From positions 92,836,377-92,900,376 of the forward strand of contig OX375878.1 in assembly GCA_947359465.1 (NCBI GenBank): a stretch of DNA of 64,000 nucleotides. Direction: 5' to 3'. The position numbers and the translations under genes were made by a program. Shown piece by piece: positions 1-12,500 of the stretch. This DNA is from Metellina segmentata. Taxonomy: Eukaryota > Arthropoda > Arachnida > Araneae > Tetragnathidae. How positions within the stretch are numbered: the first letter of the stretch is position 1; every line of letters begins with the position of its first letter. The notes under the pieces were generated by a model. The model was not told the origin of the DNA. It saw only the letters and a program-made list of their open reading frames with translations, and ran no database searches.

Positions 1-428
1 ACAAATATGCTTGAATTTCTATTATTGTGAGTTTTAGCTGTGATTTGAGAGAAATGTGTACTTTAAACTGAGAAACATACTGAGATTTCATTGTATAAGA
101 ATTGTTTACAGTAGCATCCTGGATACAACAGCTTCAGCGAGCTGTGGAAAATGAACTTGTGTTGAGTTGAAATATCAAAGTATAATTTTATTGTTTTGAG
201 TTATTAGTAGTATAGTATTAAGTGGAACTAAGTTCTTAAAAGTGTTGAAAGGTTACTATTTTTCACGCTTGAAAATGTGTGTATAAAGCTTCTATGATTC
301 CTTAAAAATTTCGAAAGAACTCGTTAAATACTCCTTATATATTTCTTAGTTTTTATATTCAAAATTCTGTATGAACCCTGTGTTATACATTGTGTAGCAA
401 CTAGCTATTTTTTTCATTTACTTTTCAG
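1..428. other. Probable importin-13 intron, 5' edge of window
   Basis: AT-rich sequence ending in a pyrimidine-rich acceptor (ctttttcag-like, AG at 427-428) just before the first recognised exon. I see no coding sequence that matches the expected upstream importin-13 residues and no repeat I can name. A weak exon-like stretch near 112-160 was considered and rejected. Confidence 0.5.
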
Positions 429-513
429 GCACCCCAGCTTAATTTTAGAGATGATTGAACACCTGACGCATTTCGACGAACTTTTGAAAAGTGCTATTCA
501 AGATTATGATATG
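429..513 (+). CDS. IPO13: IPO13 visible exon 1
   Basis: One base completing a split codon, then 28 codons (HPSLILEMIEHL..IQDYDM). It aligns with the stretch before the LRQAVQNGDM segment of vertebrate importin-13. Flanked by cag acceptor and gtatga donor. Confidence 0.85.
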
Positions 514-3500
514 GTATGAAGTGAAGCAGTATGTTTAACAGTATTTGATTCATTTCTTTATAAATCTGAGCAGTTTTAGAATACTTAAATATGTCAAATT
601 TATTGTTTTTCAGGACAAATGCAACAGTATATACGGCTTAATAATTACTGTTGCAGAAAACCATTGCCAGTTACTACTTGAAACAATACTTGACAAGCCA
701 GAAAAAAAAGACATGATCCTAAAGATTGTTGATTTTGTGTTGGTATGTTTAAATTAAATACATTTGCACTATCATTTCATATGCAGATTTTGTTTGACTT
801 TTAATTGTGATAAATTAGGTAAATCATACTTATAAACATACCTTATAATCAGGCAAATCATGCATTTCTTATTTTTAGTCTTCCAATTTGATTGCTTGTC
901 TTATTAAATTAACAAAATGAATGCTTAAACTGTTCCAACTATGGTTCTTAGACCTCAATCTCTCTATATTAAAAAAAAGTTACAGCCGCCGCAGGATTGA
1001 AAACTGTGTTGTTTAGCTCGATTCTTAGACAGTTTCACAAGAAAGTACTAATCAGAAGAAAAAAAACGAAATTAACATGGTTTGTTCTTCATTGGATTCC
1101 CTGGACAATTGTTAAGATTTTTTTCCGATGCGGCTATTAGTTTAGGGTTTATTAAGTGTCAAAATTGAAAATAGAAAAAATTGTGTATCAATAAAATCAG
1201 TAATTTCTAACAAAAGTAGATTTCTTAAAATTTTGCACACTTATTACTAGTACTTTTTTTTATATTGTTTATCTTAATTGTATTAAAATGTTTAATAAGT
1301 TTTAAAACAATAAATATTTGTATCTCAAATAATTAGCATGTAAACTTTCAGCAATGCAGTTCAACTCCAGGACAGTACCCTATTGATGAAATTTGTAGTG
1401 AGCAGGCATTTGGGTTCTGGTATATCCTTCAAGTAAGTTGATAATTGTGGACTTTTTCATTTCTCTTTTAATCATTCTAATTCATATTCCAAAACTACAG
1501 TGGAACTTAGGTACACCAATTTAATCAGTCTTCATACTTCTTGCTCTGTTCTTTGTATACCTTCTAGTTTCATCTGTAATTCTTGTACATGTACTGGACG
1601 GTTGCATATAATAATCCCCACATGGTCATTGTCAGACATTATTAAATGCTATACTGCAAAGTCAGCTTCTGCCCCATTGCTGCTGGCTGTATCCCTTTTT
1701 AGACATCTAGATGTCTGGGAAATTTCTCATTGATTCTCTTGCAGGAATCTGCTGGTCAACAACTGATTGCACTCATTCATCGGTGACCAATTGTTTCAAT
1801 GCCCAGAAATCAAAACTGACTCGTTTTTGTCGTTAATATCTCCTATTTATCAAAAGTACATGTGCAGTTCCACATTACAGTATTGTGTCAATCTTCTCTC
1901 CTCCCCTTTTCCTTTCTATTCACACTTGATATTGTCTGTCTTGAATTTGGCACGCTCTTTATTTGATGGGTCACATCAAATAAAGAGCGAGTTTAATAGG
2001 TTATGTTATAAATTACAGTATTTATATTAAAAGTTAATGCAGCGACCGATAGTTATTGCATGTACAAACTAAATTTGTGCCTTGTAGGATTCCATTGTAT
2101 CTTCCTCACGTGGGTTCGAGAGTCTTCTGCTTGTATTTCATCCTATTTTTCAATCACTGTTGGACACGTACCTGATAAAATTAAGATACCCACCTGAAAA
2201 CGTGTATAAACAGTGGAAATCAGGTGAGTTAATCAAAATTTCATTATTGCCATATTTTACCTAAAGTTTGGATGGATTTCAGATTCAGTGTGTTTTACTT
2301 TAGTTTTCACTTTACAGATGAGAAAGAATCTTTCAGATGTTATCGTCAAGATATTGGGGATTCAATAGTAAGTATATACTTTACTATTGTGTAAAAGTCG
2401 CAATATAAGCATATGTAACAAAACAGAATAATGATTTCAAAATGAAGCCTGTATTTGTTAGTTTAACTGAAAATTTCAATATAAAATCAATTTTAATTGC
2501 TTTTTAATTGAAAAGAATATTGTACAACATCCAGTAACCAGAAAATCCATGAACAATAATTAATCACTTATTTGAGGTAGTTATTGAAACTTTGAATAAA
2601 GATGCTTCAACATGAAAAATTGATTAATTTAGCCTAACAGTTTTTCAATTTTAACAGTTAGTCCAAAATATAAAAATTGCATGTTTCTATTAAATATTCT
2701 TAATTACTGAGATAAAAACTAAAAAATTTGTTAATTTATAAATAACTCTTCTTTCAAATGGCAAAAGTTTAGAAGAAAGCAGAAATGGTAAAAGTTTGTC
2801 ATTTTCTTTCAAATTAAATTACCATCCTCAAAAGTTTTTAACATTTATTGGAACTGATGTGCACATTGATTTATTACTGAGGCTAGCATGCCTTACTGAT
2901 ATTTATTGAAACTATGTCCTAAGTTAACTGGTTTGCTGCTTACTTTATAAGGAAGAACTAACTCGATTAGCTACCACTGTATTGAATAAGAATTAAAATT
3001 AAGAATCATGCGTCAATTTCCTGATATGGAAAATTAGGCCACTTTTGGTAGTCCTGCAACAGTGTCTTCCCAAAGCTTTTACCCGAGTTCCTCAATAACT
3101 CAAGCCTTTGCCTTTTCTAATCTTTAGAACTTTTAGAGTTGGATGCCAGCAGCTATCGGCCATACAATCCATAAATACTGTAAATTGTTTGAGGTAAAAA
3201 GTTAATGATAAGAGGGTAGTAGAGATGAATGCTATGGATATCTCTTATTCATGATTGAAGTTTGACCAAACATGGGAATTGGAGCCTAAATACCAATCTG
3301 TGTCATTAAAGGAAGCTCTAGAATTGTTTTAACGGTGTTGTAAAGGCATTACTGCAATTTCAATAACTTCTAAAGTATTGTTCTTTCCAAGCATAACCAT
3401 AACCCTCACAATGGAGGAAACAACAAAGTTCTTACGACCCTTAAAAAAAGCTTGATTTTTCATTTCAGTTTGTAAGAGCCCTTTAAAAACCTTAATATTC

Positions 3501-6500
3501 AATAAAGTTCCTTAAAAAGTTTTAAATTGTCAATTCAAAACTGAACAAAGAAAACCTTAACTATTCCTAAGGGCAAAGGGTCTGCTCTGAGCTTGAGGCT
3601 TGGATGGGAGATAAGGGTTGAAGAGGAGAAAGGGCTCAAACGAACAAATGAGAATTTCAAACAAGCTTGAGCAGTAATGGAATGAGTTTAGGATTTATCG
3701 TCACAAGCCATTACCAAGCAAGCAGAAAAGCTATTTCCAAATTACAGACAATTTACTGTGATTTATTATCACATTAAATTGTCTGCTTTGTTAATTCCAA
3801 TGGGGAATGAATATTCAAGTAGGAAAAACTTGTCCCTTGCACAGAACTGGTGTCAATTTAGAACAGGTTTTTGTATCAAACACTGGCCCCTACAGGGCAA
3901 TTTTCAACTTGAAGATAGATCACCAGGAGTAACCCACCCTAGTGTAGCAAAAAATTACCATAAAGTGAATTAAAACTTAAATGTAAGCTTCTGGCTGCAA
4001 CAGATATGGCCAATGTCTTTATAATCTGCAAGTTGTAGACGGCACTAGTTCAATTCTTGCAACACCCTGGGAGTTCTCTCTTTTATGTTAGTAAAACTTT
4101 CCTTATGTGTGCATGTTCCTTTAATATTGTCATTGTCTTGTGTTTGATGCAGTTTGGCCAAATATGGCCATTGTGCCATAAAACCCATCCCATATAGATA
4201 TTTTCTTACAACTGCTAAATCCAATATCATTGACATTTGACTCGTGCAGTTTGGCCAAATATGGCCATTGTGCCATAAAACCCAACCAACCCATCCCATA
4301 TAGATATTTTCTTACAGCTGCTAAATCCAATATCATTGACATTTGACTCGTGCAGTTTGGCCAAAAATGGCCATTGTGCCATAAAACCCAACCAACCCAT
4401 CCCATATAGATATTTTCTTACAACTGCTAAATCCAATATCATTGACATTTGACTCATAAATATAATTACTGGGTCAGAAATCCAACTATAAGCATCTAGA
4501 AGTTTCTACCTTTGCATTCAAAGAGTCATCTACTTTGATCTGTTAAATATAGCCTTAAAAATAAGTAAAAGCCTTGAAAAGGCCTTAAAATCCTAATTTT
4601 TTGTGTCTTAAGAGCTCAGACCCTGTACAAGATAGTGACTAAATGACACTCATTTCCAAGCCTGGGAGAAAAAGAGTAGAGCCATCTAATCAGAGTTTGG
4701 ATGTAAAGCCGTTTTGTCCATTTCTGTACGCAAGTTATAAAACTCTGTTCCGACAATCCATGTGCTGAGGGTTGAATAAAAATCTGATTTAAAGAGGAAA
4801 TAAGGTTTTAAACAATTTGAAAAATATTACTGTATTGTTTGTTAGTTTTTTTTTTGTTTTTTTTTTGCAATAAAATAAGTTATTGTAACTCAGTAGAAAC
4901 CTTGCTGTAATATTAAAAGTATGCAGACTATTCTCTATTGAATTTTTTGTATTACTGTCTATATTGTACTAGACATGAAAGTTTATACTTGTGTGGTTTT
5001 ATTTTTATTTCATGCTAGACCAAGGTATGTTACAGTTAGTTCTTTGCTTGTTATTATTTGCATTTCATTCTTCCTGTTTAATAGTTGAAATGCGATGTTT
5101 TCAATTTTTTGATTGCAGATGTACTGTTACAACATCCTGAGGCATGCTGCTTTAGCTAATTTGATGGCACATTTGAATGTATCTACCACAACTGCTATTA
5201 ACAATCCTTCCCAGTGGCAGGTAAGTTTTTATGACTGGAATCCCACACACAAGTTTTTATGCCTCATGGCTATTGAGATTTGAATCATTTCTTTTGATTT
5301 AAGCAATAACTTTTTCCGCTTTTACACTGTAACATTGAATAAAGTAATTTTTATCAATCTTTCAATTAAATATTTGATAAGTATGTGTATTTAAAATGAA
5401 TAATTGTCTTGGAGACATTGCTGTTCGTTCATGTTCTTTTCAACTAACCCAGCTATTTTCAGCCTTTTTCATCTCATGATGCACAAATTAATAACATCGA
5501 TTCTGCAGCACACACCCAGAAAAATTTTTGCCCAAATATTAGGTATAATTTTGATTAAATTTCTTGCCCTTTTTGCTCTTGAGTGGTCTTTTAGTATTTT
5601 CTGAAGTGAAAATGTTCCACATTTACGCGGATTTCCTCTTTTTTTTCTGAGAAGCTCCTTTTTTTCTACAATTTTTTCTGTAGAGTTAAATAATATGGAA
5701 TTACAGCCAAAGAATAAATGTAAAAAAATAGGGAAAGTGTGAATATCCTAACTATAAAGAGTGTGTTTAAAAGGATGCATAAGAAATATTGAATAAAGTG
5801 CTTTTGAATTATAAAAATACATGCTTGTCATAAATACATATTCTGTACAAATGGTACAGCCACGATGAGGGGGTTATGGGTTAAAGCCCCCCTTTCCAAA
5901 GACAAATTTCATTGTTTATAGTAGACTTTGTAGAGCTTATAAAGCTAAATAATAGGCAAAAATACATGCTTATCATAAACACATATTCTGTACTAGTGGC
6001 GCAGCCATGGGCCGTTATGGATTAACCTCCCTACTTCCAAAGACAAATTTTATTATTTTTAGTGAACTTTATAGGGTTTTATCAGATTAAATTTGCCTAC
6101 CCCAACTCTCAGAAAAAATTCTTGTCTGCACCACTGTTCTGTACACAAATATACTATTCTTATTCAGCTATTTTTGTAGTTCAAAATAACGCTATGTATA
6201 TTTTCCTCTTTAACATTTTGACTGTTTTCACCCATGTATTTTTCAAACTATAATAAAAAATTCACAAATTTATTTATTGTAAAATGTGTGATATTGTCAA
6301 AAATTCAAAACTGATCCATTTAATTTTAAACATTTAACCATTCGTAAGGCACGGCAGTGCCATTCTTGCTGCACGCCGTTTGTAAATTAATCCCACTGTA
6401 CCTTGTATGCAAACCCATAGACCCTTTTATTCAGAGACAACAGTTTGCCTTTGTACTGCCAATTAATGAGTAATTTTTTTAAGCATTCCTAATTCTAAGA

Positions 6501-9500
6501 TTAGGGTCGGTGCGTGGTCAATCAATGAAATAAAATTTTGTAACTATAGCACCCGAGTTCTGTAGCAACAATGTTTAACTAAAATGTTCATAGGTTGTAG
6601 AATGGAGGATTATTTAGTTTTTCAATACATGTAAATCAGTAATATGTTGAGCATAGAACCTTCTCTGTAACCACTGAAATTAAGGCCATTCTCTTGTCCT
6701 TTATGCTTTTTTATGTAAGTTGTTACTTTAAAAATTTATTCACTAACAAAAGTAATAATGAACAAATCGAGAAATTAGTTGGTACTAAAGCTCAGTCCTC
6801 ATGTTGAGAATTTAGACAGTTCCAAATGACAGCCAAGTTAAACCAAAGATTAACATTAGATAAGAATGCTGATAGCATGGCTGAAATACAAGAAAATTAC
6901 ATAGGTCAAATCAAATTTTTATTTCTTGTAAAATAAAAATGGACATAAAATTTAATTGTATAAGAAATGCAGTTGCTTGTTTGACGTTACCAATATGTTG
7001 TATACTTTTTACTATTTTGGCACAAGGCCCTTCATATTAAAGGTTGCCAATATCCATGTGGCTACTAAATGTTTGAAAGTGGAGACTGAAAAATTTTGCT
7101 ACAGTCGCCACACTTATTAAAAACATTAGTTTATATGATTAAACCTACTATTTTATGTTTTTTTAAAGTTATCAATTGCCAAATTCTGAGATAATTATTT
7201 GATTAGGCACATTTTTTATGCCACTTCTTGATATAATTTAATTTCAGTACTTAGAAGCCTGTCTTTTTGCCTTTAAAGAAGTTGCAGAGAGTGTTGACAT
7301 AAGAGAATCACAGTTTATTCCAATGTTTATGACTCAGTTAAGAAGCATCCCTTTGCAGCACATAAGAATTATTTCCGCTACAATGGAAGCCATAGGTAAG
7401 ATTTTTTCCTTAAACTGTTAACTTGAATGTTGCTTAAATTTAATGTGAAACGACTGTGTTATGTTGTATGTAATTGTATTAAGTTGTTAGACCGAAGACT
7501 TTGTAAATATTTTTAAATAAAATTTATTCGTTGCATCTGCAAATACTGAGGTTTTGTGATTATTAAAAGAACTTTGTACAAATGAAAGAAGCTTAGCTTT
7601 GTCTTTAGATTTTACGCATATTTGAACTCATTACTATAAAAAACTTAACATGTCGGTTGAATTCAGCTTGAGAAAAAAATGTTTTTAAATGTATTTTTAA
7701 CTAACATTTTTCTCTGGATTTATTTTTGAACTATGTCCTTCATTTAGTGCTTAAAGATAATGAGATAAATTATGCTTACAAACTGTGTTTGGATCTTTGT
7801 TTGGAAACATTTTTATGTTTTATAAAAGTTTTCAAACAGTATTAAAATATTGTATTGGCCTTTCATGCTTGTCCTCTCTTTTTCTTTTACGTTTCCTAAG
7901 TATGAAAGGGATCTCCATGACTCAGTGGATTTGCCCTCTGCATTAGTAACCTGCAAGTTATAGGTAGTGTAGGTTTGATTCCTCCCAAGGTGTGTTTATT
8001 GAGTGCCAGCAAAACTTGCCTCCATTTACTTGATGTTTGGTGCAGCTTGGCCAAACATGGCCCTTGTACCAAACAACCTAACTAAAAAAACATTGATTTA
8101 CAAATGAGCAATGTATTTAATTTTTCTTGGCACACCATCATTGGCTTATGAGCAAATTTAAACATTAAAATATTGGAATCACTCTTTCTTCAGTAGGTTT
8201 AAATTTATGTCAAGGTTCAAAAATGGACAAACTTTTTTGCCTTTTCTAAAATTTTGATTTATGTTTTCTTGTGCCTCAATTCCCAGTTTATAACCTATTT
8301 TTACCTCAGCCAAAAGTTTTGAAATCCTAAATCTATTCATAATGCTTAATCAGGTATAAAACATGGTGTAAAAATCGCATTTCTCTGTAGATTATGATAA
8401 ATTTGGTATTTTTTCTTGTGTGAACATGTCTAGAAATGTAAGATAATGCAATCCAAGATCATACATAAGTACCTCAAGTAACTAATGAATATTTCTAAAG
8501 GTATGTGAAAAAAACACTCACTTCTCTAATAAAGCTACTGGAAATTAAAGAATTTTTTTAAATGCTTAGGGGAACATGTGGGTTTTAATTGAAAAAATTG
8601 CTGTTAAAAGCAACATTCCTGTCTCTGGCCGTAATGCATCACTCACAACAAACAGACATGCTATACAGAGTTTGTGTGGCGAGGAGTCTCAATCAAGCAC
8701 AACATGTCTTTGCTCTTGTATGTTTCTTGGAAATGTTGTGTTGGCTGCAATGTGATTTCTTGGAAATGTTGTGTTGGCTGCAATGTGATACCCAACAGCA
8801 TTGCAAACACTTTCTATTGAATTGAGATCAGGTGACCTTGTTTGTTGCAAATTCAGTATTATCTTCAATTGTGTGTGTGGGCCATGTGTGTATATTAATT
8901 TCTTGATTTCACTGTAGTATTTTTGAGTTCAATTTTAGAGTATGTGTCCTGATAGATTATTTGTCTATAAAAATTTGTCGACTGCAAAAAAAAGTTTCAC
9001 AAATTTCCCTGTCTTTATTGAAATATCTTGTATATACATTCCTGTTTATTTAATATTTAGATTGTAATAATCGTGATAGAGATTATTTGGGAAATGTGCA
9101 CATACTGTCTGTCACAAGAACTGCTCCCATCACTATATTTGGATGGTAGTGGTCGCTATAGAAGCAGAGCTCGTTCATTTTGAGTAGCTGCGACTCTTTA
9201 GGGTGTCATAATTTAATTTTGTTTTTAGCTAATGTTGGTGATGGAAAAGGGAAATAGTATAGATTACTCGACTAGTAAAATTCTTTAAAAATATTTTTTC
9301 AAATTATCAAAAAGTATACTAATGTGACTTACAAATATATTTCTTATCGAATATAGGATAAGGTCAGTTTCTAAGTTTCTATGACAACAGATGAAGGCAG
9401 ACTTCATGTCCAAAGCAGTTCTCATGATAGACAGACAGTGCTTAGTACTCAGTATTGTCCAAAAAAGTAGTCTGTGTAAAAGTTCTTATTCATCGGTTAA

Positions 9501-12500
9501 TTTCTAGGTGCATTTGCTGAGTGGATCAATTCTCATCCTGAAATGTTAGGCTGTATTATACCCCTTCTTCTCATGGGTCTGCAAAATTCTGAAGTTGCAA
9601 TATCTGCCACATTTGCTCTAAAAGATATCACAAGAGACTGCTATACCTCAATGCAGCCCTTTGCGGAGCAGGTTCTACATACAAGTTTGGTAATTGTTAA
9701 CCCTGCGTTTTGTGAAAAATTCATAATGTTTTTTTTTTTTTTTTGTATCCTACGCCCAGCTCAATGCCTTTTGGCCATACGCTGTCTTGCCGTCCAATAT
9801 AGCGAATAAAGTCCTTGGGGAGAAGTATCCCTGATGTCAATGTCCTGTAAACTAGAGCACTCCGCAAGGTGTTGTCTGTTCATAAAACTATCGCTACAAA
9901 GCGGACAGATCGGGGAGGTAGCCACCCCAATCTTATGTAGGTGTTGTTGGAGATAGTCATGTCTGGTTAATAAGTGGAAACAGGCCACTGCAATCCCTCT
10001 TGGTAGATCAGTAGGGATTCTTCCCTTGTTACTCAATAGGCAATCCCAACTCCTTCCCTGTATATCCCTATGATACTGCAGTTTTCTTTGTTTCTTAAAC
10101 TAAGAATTTATGTAAGTCCTGCAAATTCAAAATGTAGAAGATTTGTTTAAAACTGATTTTAATTTTCAAATGCATAGGTCCCAAATAGTGCTGACACTGG
10201 CAACTTTTTTGCTGCTATTTTCCAACCTTGACAACTAGAGATATCTTTTTAAGCAAAAACATCTCAAAGGTTGTACTTTCAAAATTTTGGCAACTTTACT
10301 TAAAAATTCACTTAAGCTCAATAAAAATTTAGTCACTTTTTTGACTAATAGCAAACAAGAGGGTTATTTGGCAGCTCTGCAAATATGGCATACATGTCCA
10401 AAGTGGTGTCGAGAAAATATTTAATATACAACAGAATGAGAGATATCCTGTACAGGGTTAGAAATTAAAATCATAGTCATTCATCAATAGCCCCTAAATA
10501 CTTTCCTTCAGTTGCCAAAATGTTGCTGTGATGTAATTTAAAATTTATGTTGTCATGGATGTGTAAAAACAAAGTTTAGTGTCTAGGTCTTTGGATTTTG
10601 ATGTGGCTATTTAAAAGCAAAATTATAGATTGTTTAAAGAAAGAATAGTTGCAAAATGACTCATTTTTTATCCTGTTTTTATATTTTATTGGCATTTTTT
10701 GTGACTAAATATCTTAGCAGATATGGACAAATCCTTAATTTATTAAACAAAATAAACTTTTGCAGTCACATTCATAATAGATTCATGGATAGACCTGAGA
10801 GGACGACATGTTTGGAAAGATACATAATGAAAACATTGGGTTAACCCAATCTCTGAGACTTAAACAAGTCACAGTTACTCATCTATTTCAACCAATATAT
10901 TCTTATCTGATAAATAATATTAAACATTTAAGGAATAAAATGCATTTAAATTGAGAACATTTTTATGTTTGCAATATCTCACAATACTTTAGTTAAATTA
11001 TACTCTTAGCATTTTTGTTGTAGACTTACAGTAAAGTTTCTTATTTGTAATTTGAAGTGATATTTTTGGAAGTTTTTAGTGTACCATTTAATAATTAAAA
11101 TTTAATTCCTCTTGAGTTAATTTTTTAATCATTTAGTTACTCTTTAAAATGTTACTTAAACATTAATATTTTCATACAAAGTTCTTGAATGATTTTTGTT
11201 AACTATTTTGCAAATAACAATGTAAGCAAACAATTAGTATAGTGCTTAATCTTGTATTGATTGATATTTTTAAATATGGTTCGCCCTTAATCCAAAAACA
11301 TTTACTGCATCTTGCTTACAGGAATCAAAATCTAGACAAACAACTAACAAAAAGAGAGAAATATGGCTATGGCTAATAGTATTACTTAATACCTTTCTAA
11401 AATTGGTGTATTTATTATATTATATTTCTAACTTACTCTCACAGTGCTACTTTTCTCCTTGAATAATTTTCCTGAGAAGCATAACAAGTTTTTGTTTTAA
11501 TTTTTAATTACTTAAAAGTACTACTATAAGCTCTCCTACTCTTTTCAGGAAGCTCTCAAAGGGAATGTGCTAAAATCTAGAGAGAAGGTTAGAATTGTTG
11601 CTACAATTGGCAAAGTTTTATCCATCATGCCTTATGCTTATATCATGGAGTATTTAGACACTCTTCTCTCATCTGTGTTCAACCAATTACAAATTCAATT
11701 CTGTGCAAAAGAGGTAAGTTATACCAAATCAATCAATTGAAAATGTTAAATGTAAACACCTTGTTTCAATTCATTGAAAAGAGCTGTTTTATTTAGTATT
11801 TTGGTTTAAACAATAACATTAACTTTGTAGATTGTGTTATTTATTACGTTTAAAGCAGAGTTCCCATGGTGGGATAGTGTTTCATTTTAGCTTTTGAGAG
11901 GCCCTAAAAAGGCCTTATTGTTAGCTTTAAAGGTCTTACTTTTTACAAGAGCACTGCATACTTCTTTTTTCACCTGCATTTAAAAACCAAGGTTGGTAGT
12001 ACTCGTCCAATGTCAAGTGTCATCAAAAATTGATGACGTAGTATTTATAGGTTTTCTTAATATTGATGTTTTTAAAGCTGGATCTGTGAGATCTCAAATT
12101 AAATTAATACAATATTTGTGATCAATTTCAGTTTTGAAGCAATACGTTTTTTTTTTCTTGCAAATTCCATTCAGCAGCACATGGAACAATGTAGCTTGTT
12201 TAAAAATTAAATGTCATCTAGTAAATTGAATCTGTATGCCCCTGGCATCTATGAGTTTCACCTCATCTAGCACCATCTGTGAAATGTAGTGTTCAGAAAT
12301 CAAAAATAGTCTTTAAAGCTTTCGCTTAAAGACCTGAGTGTGGGAACCCTGTAGAGCTTTGTGTTATTTTGTTCATACTTTTATGATCAGTTTTTGTCGC
12401 ATTTTTAATGTTCTTCTTGTTTAGCCTAGTGCCAATAGTGCTGTCATCATTGTGCACAACCTACACATGCTGTCTATGCTCTTTGCAACTCTGGACACCC

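Larger units (their letters stand above)
2368..5118 (+). other. IPO13 intron with SINE and minisatellite
   Basis: A 2.75-kb intron. The identifiable content is a tRNA-headed SINE (family B here) near 3985-4190 and a three-unit array grown from its 3' end (4148-4456). The rest is AT-rich with no recognisable coding sequence. Confidence 0.6.
7396..9507 (+). other. IPO13 intron with SINE and Tc1 relic
   Basis: 2.1-kb intron containing SINE family B copy 2 (7910-8086) and a minus-strand Tc1-like transposase remnant (8585-8845). Nothing else recognised. Confidence 0.6.

Noticed and set aside
112..175. Possible importin-13 exon reading ASWIQQLQRAVENELVLS after a tttacag acceptor
   Set aside because: SWIQ resembles a SW(V/I)Q motif of the family, but the rest does not match the residues expected just before the first accepted exon, and the phase does not obviously join.
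4045..4457. Three overlapping minus-strand open frames with repeated MGWVGWVLWHNGH
   Set aside because: By-products of the SINE-derived tandem array; no codon-level evidence of a protein.
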